Both the position numbers and the translations under genes were made by a program. From Anaerolineae bacterium (lineage in GTDB: Bacteria; Chloroflexota; Anaerolineae; Promineifilales; Promineifilaceae): DNA of 64,000 nt. The notes beneath the pieces were generated by a model. The model was not told the DNA's origin. It saw nothing but the letters and a program-made list of their open reading frames with translations, and did not search any database. The stretch lies in contig JAUIAP010000027.1 in the NCBI GenBank assembly GCA_030425205.1, positions 24,787-88,786 on the forward strand, written 5' to 3'. Every line of letters starts with the position of its first letter. Within the stretch, counting starts at the first letter, position 1. This document shows, piece by piece, positions 44,996 to 52,554 of the stretch.

Positions 44996-45463
44996 CTATC
45001 CGTTAACTTGTAGCACGCCTTGCATCGATGGATAGTGTGCCGCGATGGTGCAGATGACGGTGTAGGTTCCTGCGGCGGGGGCGTTGAACGTGCCGCTGCT
45101 GGAGTCGCCGCCAGCAATTTCGCCAATATCATAGATAAGGATGTCCGCGATTTGGGCGGGGTCGGTGATGGTATCGGGTAGCTCGGCGCCCTGTTCGACG
45201 ATTGCCCAGTTGTGTTCGAGAACACCGGCATTTTCGGCCGAAACCCGCACTCGTGCCCCCGCATCAACCGTCCACGTCGGCGGGTTGGCCACGTTGTCAT
45301 TCTCCTCACCAAAATAGATGTCGTTCATCAACACCTCAATCGACTGGGCAGCCGCGCCGCCAGAATCTCCTCCAGCGTCACCGCCGTCATCACCACCACC
45401 ACATCCAACGATGAGCAGCACACCAGTCAAAATCAAAACAAGAGAGAGTAGTACTTTTTTCAT
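44996..45463 (-). CDS. Cupredoxin-like (plastocyanin-type) lipoprotein
   Basis: 155 residues. The signal peptide ends in lipobox LIVG-Cys21. A Gly/Asp/Ser-rich linker (22-40) and a blue-copper domain follow. Predicted type 1 copper ligands are His84 (LEHNW) and the C-terminal set Cys138, His143, Met147 (spacing C-x4-H-x3-M). By family it carries single electrons on the outer face of the membrane. It is next to the ba3 oxidase subunit I gene and is the likely donor to that oxidase or link from a quinol-oxidising complex. Confidence 0.9.
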   Translation of the reverse strand: MKKVLLSLVLILTGVLLIVGCGGGDDGGDAGGDSGGAAAQSIEVLMNDIYFGEENDNVANPPTWTVDAGARVRVSAENAGVLEHNWAIVEQGAELPDTITDPAQIADILIYDIGEIAGGDSSSGTFNAPAAGTYTVICTIAAHYPSMQGVLQVNG

Positions 45464-45486
45464 TTCATTTCCTTTTTTTTGAAGAA

Positions 45487-45542
45487 ACGTGGTGCGTGGT
45501 ACGTGCGACTCACATCAACACGCAACACACACCACGCACTGC
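45487..45542. repeat. Heptad-repeat hairpin
   Basis: Eight in-phase heptads (ACGTGGT, GCGTGGT, ACGTGCG, ... GCAACAC, ACACCAC). GTGCGTGGT at 45492-45500 pairs perfectly with 45531-45539. It lies between the oxidase subunit I and cupredoxin genes. Confidence 0.8.
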
Positions 45543-45546
45543 ACAT

Positions 45547-47238
45547 TTACCACAACTTAAACCCTGGAGAACTTAAATTGATATTCGTAATCAGTTCATA
45601 GAACACTGGCCCATACGCCAGCAAAATCAGCGCAATCGTCACCGTCACCCATGGCCGCCAGCGGTCGAGCCACGTAGGAGGGACGTGATCGGGATCAAGC
45701 GGTTCAGCAACAGGCATTTCGATGGGAGCTTCGAGCTTTTTCTTGGAAAAGACCGTGCCGAGAATGTTCGTGTAAAACATCAATCCGCTGATGCCGAGAA
45801 TGATGCCGCCGATGGCTGCCTCGATCATGAGCGGCTGCCAGTCGGGGGAGGCGTAGGGCGCAGACCCCAACATCGAACGACGTGGCACACCCCAGTTCAG
45901 GCCAATCGTGTGCAATCCGTTCGACATCAAAATCATCCCGACAAACCATGTCCACGCCTGCCACAGCGCGAGCTTGCGGCTAAACAGCTGATGCCCCGTC
46001 AGCTTTGGAATCAACCAATACGAGATGCCAAAGAAGGAGAGCGTTGTTGCGGAGCCAACCGTCAGATGGAAGTGACCGGGAACCCACATCGTGTTGTGGA
46101 TGACGAGATTGAGGTTGTAGGAAGCGTTCGTTAAGCCACCGATGCCGCCAAAGACAAACAGAATCATCGCCAAGTTTTGCGCGACATAGCTGGGATCGCT
46201 CCACGGCAAGGCGCGAATCCAGCCAAGTAGTCCCGTGCCGCCGTTGGCACGTCCCGCCGTTTCCAGCGACGCGCAGACGGTAAACGCCGTCATCACGCTG
46301 GGGATAAACAGCATCCACGTAATGACCGCATGAACAACCTTCCAGCCAGCGGGAACGCCGGGATCGAGGAATTGATGATGCAAGCCGACGGGAATCGAAA
46401 GCGCGAGGAACAGCCAGAAAACGAGTCGTGCCGCATCTTCGCTAAACAGCTTGCCACCCGCCTGTTTCGGAATCATGAAATACCATGAGACATAGGCTGG
46501 CAGCAGCCAGAAGTAGACGATGGGATGCCCCGTAAACCAGAATAGCGTGCGCGCCAACTGGGGGTCGGTGGCTTCAACGAGACCAAGCGACCACGGGATG
46601 AGCAAGCCGAGCATCTCACCAGCGATACCGATTGTGGCGATGTGCCACATCACGATGTTGATGAGCAGGCCAAACGCGATCAGGGGTGTGCGCTTGTCGG
46701 GGTTTTCGCGTCGCCATGCGCGATACGTTTGGATATAGCTCCACGCATGAACCCATGTGCTGACGACGACGAGCGTGAGGCCGATATAAAACAGCGGATG
46801 CGCCTTGAGCGGCGGATAGAAGGTGAATAACACCGACGCGAGATTGAGCAAGATCGGGTACAACGCCATCAACAAGCCCGCAATGCCCAGATAGGTGGCG
46901 ATGCGGTTGATGGTGGGGTTGACGAGCGGTTTATTCAAACTGCGCGGGATGGCAAAGGTTGAGAAGCCGACGATAAAGAAGGTTGTCCAGACGAGAACGT
47001 TCATCACGCCGTGAATGGTCAGCCCTTGATAGTAGCTTTGTAGGCCAATCGCACGCAGCGGCTTGTACCAGTTGATGCCGATATGTTCGAGCTTTTGTAA
47101 TGGGCCGAGCGAGCCGCCGATAAAGAGGGCGGTCATCGCCACGCCCAGACTAATCCCAGCGAGACGGTCAGATTGGGCGAAGCTGATTTCGGCCGAATCT
47201 TCCCCAACAAGATGTTCAGGTCGTGCAGCAAGTGACAT
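45547..47238 (-). CDS. cbaA: Cytochrome c oxidase subunit I, B-type (ba3-like)
   Basis: 563 residues with about 13 membrane helices. Low-spin heme ligands His76 (LTIHGVMN) and His391. Copper B ligands His238, His287 and His288, with the His238-Tyr242 pair in GHPIVYFWLLPAY. High-spin heme ligand His389 (VPGHFHL). The HPIVYFWLLPAY, PKQAGG and GLHHQF strings match the ba3 oxidase of Thermus, so this is a high-affinity B-type oxygen reductase that pumps protons. The subunit II, IIa and heme-synthase genes lie just upstream. Confidence 0.95.
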   Translation of the reverse strand: MSLAARPEHLVGEDSAEISFAQSDRLAGISLGVAMTALFIGGSLGPLQKLEHIGINWYKPLRAIGLQSYYQGLTIHGVMNVLVWTTFFIVGFSTFAIPRSLNKPLVNPTINRIATYLGIAGLLMALYPILLNLASVLFTFYPPLKAHPLFYIGLTLVVVSTWVHAWSYIQTYRAWRRENPDKRTPLIAFGLLINIVMWHIATIGIAGEMLGLLIPWSLGLVEATDPQLARTLFWFTGHPIVYFWLLPAYVSWYFMIPKQAGGKLFSEDAARLVFWLFLALSIPVGLHHQFLDPGVPAGWKVVHAVITWMLFIPSVMTAFTVCASLETAGRANGGTGLLGWIRALPWSDPSYVAQNLAMILFVFGGIGGLTNASYNLNLVIHNTMWVPGHFHLTVGSATTLSFFGISYWLIPKLTGHQLFSRKLALWQAWTWFVGMILMSNGLHTIGLNWGVPRRSMLGSAPYASPDWQPLMIEAAIGGIILGISGLMFYTNILGTVFSKKKLEAPIEMPVAEPLDPDHVPPTWLDRWRPWVTVTIALILLAYGPVFYELITNINLSSPGFKLW

Positions 47239-47241
47239 AAG

Positions 47242-48159
47242 TTACCTCCAAAGTGGCAGCAGAAGCGTCACAACAAGGACGACCGCCAAATAGATGTTTG
47301 ATATGTGGAACAGTTTGAGCGCGGTCGCCTTGACAGGATTCGCCAAAAGCTGTGCCGTGCGCCAAACAAATAGCAGCGAAATTGCGCCGACGGGGAACAG
47401 GTAAATGAGATCAAGGACAGGCCAAATCCCGATAGCGAGTCCCGCCGCAACGGTCAGATAGGTGTGCAGGGCTGTCCAGCGCGCGGCTGTCTGCGCCGAA
47501 ACGAGCGAGGGCAACATCGGAAATCCTGCCTTGGCATAGTCGTTTTTGTAGGCGAGTGCCAACGCCCAGAAATGCACGGGCGTCCAGACAAACAGCAGCA
47601 GCGAGAGCAGCAGGACAAGCGGTGTACTCCATGCGCCCATCGCCGCGCCCCCGGCGAGAACGGCACAGCTTCCCGCCGCGCCACCAATCACGATATTCAG
47701 ACTGGTGCGTGGTTTGAGCCAGATGGTGTACACGCCCGCATAGATGATTGCGCCAGTCAAAATCCAGAACGCAAACGCGGGATTGCCCAGCGTGTAGGCG
47801 AGCAAAGTGGCGAGTGTAACCATGCCCGACGCGATCCACAAAACAAGTTTTGGATACTCGATCTTGGCAAGCGGGAGCGGCCGATTGCGCGTGCGGTTCA
47901 TGTGCTTGTCGATTTCGCGCTCAAGATATTGGTTGATGCCGCTCGCACCCGCCGCAGCCAGCGTGCCGCACAACGTCAGCAGCAGCCATGCGCCAGCCGA
48001 GTTTGTGCCGCCAGTGATGAGGCCAAGTGCCGCGCCGCCGAATGCTGCAAGCAGGAGTAGGGAGACGATGCGGAGTTTGAAGAGGACAAAGGCAGTTCGG
48101 CCGATTTCCCGCAAATCTGCCCAGACGAGCGACCGTGTGGTGCTAACGGGATGCAGCAT
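47242..48159 (-). CDS. ctaB: Protoheme IX farnesyltransferase (heme O synthase)
   Basis: 305 residues from ATG at 48159 (GGAGG seven bases upstream); the longer frame overlaps the oxidase subunit II gene and is not favoured. UbiA-type prenyltransferase with the aspartate-rich motif NQYLEREIDKHMNRT and a second KNDYAKAGFPML loop. About nine membrane helices. It attaches a farnesyl group to heme B to make heme O, the precursor of heme A. It lies four bases before oxidase subunit I and overlaps the end of subunit II, indicating one operon. Confidence 0.95.
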   Translation of the reverse strand: MLHPVSTTRSLVWADLREIGRTAFVLFKLRIVSLLLLAAFGGAALGLITGGTNSAGAWLLLTLCGTLAAAGASGINQYLEREIDKHMNRTRNRPLPLAKIEYPKLVLWIASGMVTLATLLAYTLGNPAFAFWILTGAIIYAGVYTIWLKPRTSLNIVIGGAAGSCAVLAGGAAMGAWSTPLVLLLSLLLFVWTPVHFWALALAYKNDYAKAGFPMLPSLVSAQTAARWTALHTYLTVAAGLAIGIWPVLDLIYLFPVGAISLLFVWRTAQLLANPVKATALKLFHISNIYLAVVLVVTLLLPLWR

Positions 48160-48661
48160 TTGTATCCTCCACAACCAATTCGCCATACATGATGTGATGG
48201 GCAGAACCGCAAAATTCGTAACAGACAAAGTTGTATGTGCCGGGCTTGTCAAACGTTGCCGTCAATTTAGATACCTGACCGGGCAGCACCATAAAGCTCA
48301 AGTTGGTATTTTCGAGCTTGAAGCCGTGCTGAATATCTTTGCTGGTCACATAAAAGGTGACGGTTGAGCCGACTGGAAAGGTGAGCGGGGGCTGCCCCTG
48401 TCCTGTGGAACCCGGTGAGAATTTCCACGCTTCTGCCAAGATATACGCCTCGTATTTGCCCGGCGCAATCTCGCGCACGCGCTCCTCAACGGGGTCGCCA
48501 AATGGACTCACCCCCGGCGTGGCGACGGTGCGCGGATCGACGATTAGCTCTGGCGCGGGCAGCTTGATCCCGTTCGCCACGCCGCCAATCGCCAACGCGA
48601 GCGCAAACACAATCATCAGCGCGGCGGTGAAAAGAACATAGTTGCGTTCACTGCGATCCAT
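48143..48661 (-). CDS. cbaB: Cytochrome c oxidase subunit II, ba3-type (CuA protein)
   Basis: About 172 residues from the second ATG (48661; another at 48667). One N-terminal membrane helix (about 10-33), as in ba3 oxidases, then a cupredoxin domain with the CuA site: His114 (IQHGF), Cys149, Glu151, Cys153, His157, Met160 (CYEFCGSAHHIM; residues counted from 48667). It receives electrons from a soluble donor and passes them to subunit I. Its single helix needs the separate subunit IIa encoded immediately upstream. Confidence 0.95.
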   Translation of the reverse strand: MDRSERNYVLFTAALMIVFALALAIGGVANGIKLPAPELIVDPRTVATPGVSPFGDPVEERVREIAPGKYEAYILAEAWKFSPGSTGQGQPPLTFPVGSTVTFYVTSKDIQHGFKLENTNLSFMVLPGQVSKLTATFDKPGTYNFVCYEFCGSAHHIMYGELVVEDTNAASR

Positions 48662-48666
48662 GTGCA

Positions 48667-48801
48667 TTAGTAGGTTGCCCCCCTTGCGATCATCGTCAAA
48701 TAGACGCTGCCCCAGAGTGCGATGAGCAGGACGATAAAAATAATCATCATCACGACGGTTCCTTGTGGTGTTTTGTAGCGATCTTTTTGGTTGCGTTTCA
48801 T
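48667..48801 (-). CDS. Cytochrome c oxidase subunit IIa (small, ba3-type)
   Basis: 44 residues. A basic N-terminus (MKRNQKDRYKTPQGT) and one membrane helix (VVMMIIFIVLLIALWGSVYL) with a short tail. Length, position just before subunit II, and helix orientation match subunit IIa of ba3 oxidases, which replaces the first transmembrane helix missing from subunit II. The stop codon overlaps the start of subunit II. The gene is so short that automatic callers may omit it. Confidence 0.85.
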   Translation of the reverse strand: MKRNQKDRYKTPQGTVVMMIIFIVLLIALWGSVYLTMIARGATY

Positions 48802-48812
48802 AGTGTGGAAGG

Positions 48813-48875
48813 GGCTAGTGGCTGGTCACTAGTGGCTAGAAAGAACTAGCGACTAGCAACTAGCCACTAGCAACT
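48813..48875. repeat. Heptad-repeat hairpin
   Basis: Nine perfectly phased heptads (GGCTAGT, GGCTGGT, CACTAGT, GGCTAGA, AAGAACT, AGCGACT, AGCAACT, AGCCACT, AGCAACT). CTAGTGGCTAG at 48829-48839 pairs with 48860-48870. It overlaps the last codon of the PCuAC gene. Confidence 0.9.
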
Positions 48876-49311
48876 ATTTTTCTGCTGTCGCGGATTGAAT
48901 TTCGGCCGAAATTGTCCGCGTCTCCTCATTCTCAAACGTCAGATCAATCGCAAAGGCTGACCCTTCGTTAAATTCAACTTGCTTGCCCATGCACATGATG
49001 TGTAGACCACCGGGCTTGAGCTCAACCGTCTCACCCGCTGGCAGCGCAATTCCGTCTACATGGCGCATTCCCATTGTGCCGTCGTCGTTTGTGTACCCTT
49101 CGTGCAGTTCAGTCATCATGCACGCCTCAGACTGGGCGGCGACCAGCACATCGTCTACGCCTGTCTCGTTGGTCAGCGTCAGATAAAACGCGCCATTCTC
49201 GACGGCCGAGGGCGACGACCGCCCCCACGCCTCGCTGACAACCATTTCGCCGCTTTCTGCGCTACAGGCGATAAGGGTTAGAAGGAGTGTGAATAAAAGA
49301 AATTTTTTCAT
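48874..49311 (-). CDS. PCu(A)C copper chaperone lipoprotein
   Basis: 145 residues from ATG at 49311 (MKKFLLF). A lipoprotein signal peptide ends LTLIACS. The copper-binding motif His-x10-Met-x21-His-x-Met-type is present: ELHEGYTNDDGTMGM followed by GGLHIMCM. By family it delivers Cu(I) to the CuA or CuB sites of heme-copper oxidases outside the membrane, working with SCO proteins. Two SCO-like genes lie just upstream in the same direction. Confidence 0.92.
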   Translation of the reverse strand: MKKFLLFTLLLTLIACSAESGEMVVSEAWGRSSPSAVENGAFYLTLTNETGVDDVLVAAQSEACMMTELHEGYTNDDGTMGMRHVDGIALPAGETVELKPGGLHIMCMGKQVEFNEGSAFAIDLTFENEETRTISAEIQSATAEK

Positions 49312-49321
49312 TTGGTCTTTT

Positions 49322-49431
49322 TCCAACGGTCTCCGTCGGAATGCCTATCTTGACGCTCTGCGTCTTTTGTAATCTCGTCCGCAACGCGCTTAAGCGCGTT
49401 TTATGTGTCAGCCTGCGGTTTTAACCGTAGG
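49322..49431. repeat. Run of four short hairpins
   Basis: Four consecutive stem-loops between the SCO and PCuAC genes: TCCAACGG/CCGTCGGA (49322-49340), GACGC/GCGTC followed by TTTTG (49352-49364), the perfect 18-base palindrome AACGCGCTTAAGCGCGTT (49383-49400), and CCTGCGGTT/AACCGTAGG (49412-49431). Together they may act as a processing or termination region. Confidence 0.7.
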
Positions 49432-49443
49432 TTTTCGATTTGG

Positions 49444-50070
49444 TCATTCCCGCGCCAATCGTTTCAAATCAGGCGTTATGTCCTCCGAAACAACCCCAAA
49501 CGGGTAGACCGTCCGCAGTTGTCCCTGCTTGTCCAGCACGGCGACCGTCGCTGTGTGGTCAACGAAATAATCTGCGCGGTCTTCCACAGTAACCTTTTCC
49601 CAGCGCACGCCAAGCGGCGCAGTCGCCAACACGAGTTCATCTTCGGTTCCCGTCAGGCCGAGATGGTCGGGGTCAAAATGCCCCATATAGGCGGCGAGCT
49701 TGTCGGTGTCGCGCTCTGGATCGACGGAGACGAAGACGACCTGCACATCATCCTGCAAGCGTGCGGGTAACGCATCGCGTGCGTTGGTCAGCACCGCCAG
49801 CGTGATGGGACAGACGTCGGGACAACTCGTGTATCCATAGGACAGCAGCACCACTTTGTCACGCAGATCAAAGAGCGACACGCGCTCGCCGTTTTGGTCG
49901 GTCAACGTAAAGTTCGGCACGACAACCGGATTCGCAACGGGAAACCCGTGCAGCGGTCGCGGTCGCAACACCATCAGCCAGACCACCACGCCCAGCAAGA
50001 AAACCAGCGAAGCGGCGAGGAGGTAGTTGGGGAAGCGGGAGGAGAGTGGTTTTTGGAGTGGAATGTCCAT
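49444..50070 (-). CDS. SCO1/SenC-family copper chaperone
   Basis: 208 residues from ATG at 50070. The frame extends to 50103, but that extension would translate the heptad hairpin and is rejected. N-terminal membrane helix (about 15-36), then a thioredoxin fold with copper-binding Cys83-x3-Cys87 (YTSCPDVCP) and the distal His in YFVDHTATV. By family it matures the CuA site of cytochrome oxidase. It is part of the oxidase block. Confidence 0.93.
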   Translation of the reverse strand: MDIPLQKPLSSRFPNYLLAASLVFLLGVVVWLMVLRPRPLHGFPVANPVVVPNFTLTDQNGERVSLFDLRDKVVLLSYGYTSCPDVCPITLAVLTNARDALPARLQDDVQVVFVSVDPERDTDKLAAYMGHFDPDHLGLTGTEDELVLATAPLGVRWEKVTVEDRADYFVDHTATVAVLDKQGQLRTVYPFGVVSEDITPDLKRLARE

Positions 50071-50075
50071 TAAAT

Positions 50076-50131
50076 GTATTGCGTGTTGCGTATTGCGTAT
50101 CACCTTATAGACCTACGCAATACGCATCACT
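50076..50131. repeat. Heptad-repeat hairpin with 13-bp perfect stem
   Basis: GTATTGC, GTGTTGC, GTATTGC, GTATCAC, CTTATAG, ACCTACG, CAATACG, CATCACT in phase. TGCGTATTGCGTA at 50087-50099 pairs with 50114-50126. It lies between the two SCO-like genes. Confidence 0.9.
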
Positions 50132-50756
50132 TTGGGTAACAGGCAAACAGATGCGCGGCTTCGTAGCCAAATCGGCCAATTCCCCGCGAGTTTTCCATCT
50201 CTGCCTGTAATAACGCGATGTCACGCTGCAAAATTGTCGGGTCGGGTTGGGCGGTGTGATAACGCGCTCGCATTTGCCCGAGCGTATCGACCAGCACCCA
50301 GCGCGGCGCAAACTGATCTTCCGTAAAGTACAAATCGAAACCGCCGCCAACAACCGCCTTCATTGTTGCAGGGCTGGCTGTTAAGAGCGTCCAGTTGGCG
50401 GCGGGTTGCTCGTCTGGCACATCGAGGACAAACGTGATGGCGGTTACGTCGTCGCTCAAGCTGTCCACCGTCTCTGCGATTTGGGCCAACGTCTGTTGAC
50501 AATCGGCGCAATTGGGTGACACAAAGCTGTAGAGTGTGAGCTTGCCGCGCTGTGTTTCGCTGTCCACGATGTTGCCGTGTTGGTCGGTGAGCCGATAGCC
50601 GGGTGCAGGGGCGAGACGCGGTAAAACGGTGACTGGCTGCAAGTAGTTGAACAGAAAAACTGCGCCCCCCACTGACACAAATAGAAACGCCAAAAGGTAG
50701 ATAAACTGTCCGCTGTTTCTAGGCGTGTCGTGCGTTATCACATGCTGCATTGTCAT
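50127..50756 (-). CDS. Second SCO/thioredoxin-like membrane protein
   Basis: About 209 residues from ATG at 50756 (a further ATG at 50750). One N-terminal helix (about 15-36), then a thioredoxin-like fold with Cys-x2-Cys (SPNCADCQQ) in place of the SCO Cys-x3-Cys. The WVLVDTLGQMRARY strand corresponds to the SCO C-terminal part. The CxxC form suggests a disulfide reductant for CuA cysteines, or a divergent SCO. It is 18 bases downstream of the atypical NarL-type regulator gene. Confidence 0.8.
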   Translation of the reverse strand: MTMQHVITHDTPRNSGQFIYLLAFLFVSVGGAVFLFNYLQPVTVLPRLAPAPGYRLTDQHGNIVDSETQRGKLTLYSFVSPNCADCQQTLAQIAETVDSLSDDVTAITFVLDVPDEQPAANWTLLTASPATMKAVVGGGFDLYFTEDQFAPRWVLVDTLGQMRARYHTAQPDPTILQRDIALLQAEMENSRGIGRFGYEAAHLFACYPK

Positions 50757-50784
50757 ACTTTCCCGCAAATAGGCTGATTCGACA

Positions 50785-51450
50785 TCATCCTTGCGGATGA
50801 ACTTTTCTCACGCTTTCGGGCAAGTCGCCTTGCAAATGACGCGCCGCCCACAGTGCCGCCTGTGTCCGATCTGTGAATGAGAGCTTGGCAAAGACGTGGC
50901 GTAAGTGGGTTTTAACCGTGTTGACCGTCACGTTGAGTTCAGTGGCAATCGCGCTGTTGCAATGTCCGGCTGATAACAGCGTTAAAACACGCAATTCGGC
51001 CGATGTCAGCCGTTCGATGCGCTCATCCTGTTCCAACAGTCTGTGCTGTGTCATCGTCTTGCACACGGTTCGCAGCGTGTCTAGTTCAATCGGGTGGGTT
51101 TCGGCCGATGCCGATTGAATCGCAACGAGCAAATCGTCACTGTTATGATCCGTCACATAGCCTGTTGCCCCCGCCGCGATCACTTGCGCCAACTCATACG
51201 AGTTTGGGTCATCAGTCGTGATCACGCTGTGCGCCTTTAAGCCATCGATCCCACCCCACCCCATGCACTCCTCCTGCATCACATGCGCGTCAATGACAAC
51301 CACATCTGGCGCTTGTGATTCAATCGCCTCATGCAGATGGTGACACGTCTTGCTCGTCCCTGTGACGGTCAGGCCATGTTGATGAAGAATGGTTTGCAAC
51401 CCTTCACGAATGAAGTCGTTGCGATGGGTGATGTGGACAGAGGTGGTCAT
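50785..51450 (-). CDS. NarL/LuxR-type regulator with atypical receiver
   Basis: 221 residues. The receiver-like domain (about 1-125) has the phospho-acceptor Asp54 (VVIDAHV), but the acidic pair is replaced (HITHRND, His9-Arg10 where Asp-Asp is normal) and the conserved lysine is missing (GYVTDHN). It may therefore work without phosphorylation. The C-terminal LuxR/GerE domain (about 150-215: LTSAELRVLTLLSAGHCNSA, TVKTHLRHVFAKL) is intact. Its upstream region carries one of the shared TGACATT/TAnnnT promoter sites. It may regulate the oxidase block downstream and could be autoregulated. Confidence 0.88.
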   Translation of the reverse strand: MTTSVHITHRNDFIREGLQTILHQHGLTVTGTSKTCHHLHEAIESQAPDVVVIDAHVMQEECMGWGGIDGLKAHSVITTDDPNSYELAQVIAAGATGYVTDHNSDDLLVAIQSASAETHPIELDTLRTVCKTMTQHRLLEQDERIERLTSAELRVLTLLSAGHCNSAIATELNVTVNTVKTHLRHVFAKLSFTDRTQAALWAARHLQGDLPESVRKVHPQG

Positions 51451-51536
51451 GATAGAGGTTTAACCGTGTAAGCTGTTGCCTAAGTGTATGGGCGTGTCGA
51501 TTTGATACATGAAAATGTGTGTCAAAAGCGTTAATA

Positions 51537-51592
51537 GTTGCTGGTTGCTAGTGAAGAAAAAGAGTCACTCTATTTACTAGCCACTAGCCACC
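51537..51592. repeat. Heptad-repeat hairpin
   Basis: Eight in-phase heptads (GTTGCTG, GTTGCTA, GTGAAGA, ... ATTTACT, AGCCACT, AGCCACC). It overlaps the predicted -10 of the regulator promoter at 51567-51572. Confidence 0.75.
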
Positions 51593-51630
51593 CGAAGTGT
51601 AATGTCACATCCTCATCATAACGGGTGTCA
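51567..51630 (-). promoter_or_regulatory. Shared-regulon promoter A (NarL-type regulator gene)
   Basis: On the minus strand: distal TGACACC (51630-51624), proximal TGACATT (51607-51601), spacer 28, -10 TAGAGT (51572-51567). Predicted start near 51560, 110 bases before the gene at 51450. A further palindrome TGTCATATGACA lies at 51633-51644, overlapping the end of ctaA. Confidence 0.6.
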
Positions 51631-51634
51631 TTTG

Positions 51635-52501
51635 TCATATGACAACAGTGACACTTATCATCTCTTTTGCCTGAACGGACAGCTTTATCACGCCAAGCCA
51701 AAGCAAATGTGCTATGCCAAGATGCACCATTTGCAGCCAAATTGGGGCAAGCAGAATCGCGTTGAGACCGCCCATGCCAAATTGCAGCGCATAGAGCAGA
51801 AGCACACCAAACGCGAGTTCTGAACCTTCAAACTGTCGCGTCAACCAGTAGAGATAGCCGCCGAGTAGCGTCGCCAAAATGGGATGCCAGATACGCAGTT
51901 GGATCAGGTAGTGGGCGTTGCGGACGAAATCTTTTTGCACCCCTTCCAGAAATGTTTCAGAGGGAAAAAGCGTGCTGGCAAGCGAGGCAAATGTGCCAAA
52001 TGAACTGACGACGACGAGGCCGATCAGCACAGGCAATAGGCGGCGCGATAGATGGTGTGGCAGCGTTGCGCCACGGCTGCCCAAAACGGTTAGCAGCAGT
52101 GCGCCCATCAGCAGGAAGGTGTTGATGAGGTGGATCGGCTGCACGATGGCGCGTGCGATGGACTCATTTGTATCGACCCAGCGGAAAAGGACGAGACCTG
52201 CACCGAGCAGCGATTCGGTGATGATAAACACGCCTGACCAGATTGCGGCGCGGCGTGCCAAATGCGTTTTGTCATAGTGGCGGCGTGCCAAAATGACAAG
52301 CGCAAGGACGAACAGCAGGGCGAGTCCGCTTGTGGCGCGGTGGAAAAATTCGACGAAGGTGGCGGATGATGGCGTGACCAATTCAGGACAGGTCGGCCAG
52401 CTTGCGCCACAGCCGTCGCCGCTGCCGCTTGCGCTGACAAAGCCACCCCAGATGATGACAAAATAGTTGAGAAGAAGGGTTGCGAGGGATAATTTTTTCA
52501 T
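51635..52501 (-). CDS. ctaA: Heme A synthase (COX15/CtaA family)
   Basis: 288 residues from ATG at 52501; the frame extends to 52636 through a terminator hairpin and is not favoured. Eight membrane helices. Conserved heme-ligand histidines are in FFHRATS, PIHLINT, IWHPILA and LGIAHLL, and an extracytoplasmic Cys pair is in DGCGASWPTC. It oxidises heme O to heme A for the oxidase, completing the pathway started by CtaB. Its start sits immediately after the T-tract of the upstream terminator and has no normal ribosome site, suggesting attenuation or readthrough control. Confidence 0.9.
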   Translation of the reverse strand: MKKLSLATLLLNYFVIIWGGFVSASGSGDGCGASWPTCPELVTPSSATFVEFFHRATSGLALLFVLALVILARRHYDKTHLARRAAIWSGVFIITESLLGAGLVLFRWVDTNESIARAIVQPIHLINTFLLMGALLLTVLGSRGATLPHHLSRRLLPVLIGLVVVSSFGTFASLASTLFPSETFLEGVQKDFVRNAHYLIQLRIWHPILATLLGGYLYWLTRQFEGSELAFGVLLLYALQFGMGGLNAILLAPIWLQMVHLGIAHLLWLGVIKLSVQAKEMISVTVVI

Positions 52502-52504
52502 GAC

Positions 52505-52542
52505 AAAAAAGAGGTTCCACCCATTGAATAGGTGAAACCTCT
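52505..52542 (-). terminator. Intrinsic terminator just before ctaA
   Basis: Minus strand AGAGGTTTCACC, eight-base loop, GGTGGAACCTCT then TTTTTTG. It terminates the ATP-grasp gene only a few bases upstream of the ctaA start codon at 52501. The downstream arm also contains the only purine-rich stretch (GGTGGA) near that start. Confidence 0.85.
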
Positions 52543-52554
52543 GCGACTTTTTAT

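Noticed and set aside
50071..50103. N-terminal extension of the SCO1 protein
   Set aside because: Would translate the heptad hairpin; ATG at 50070 gives a normal SCO start.
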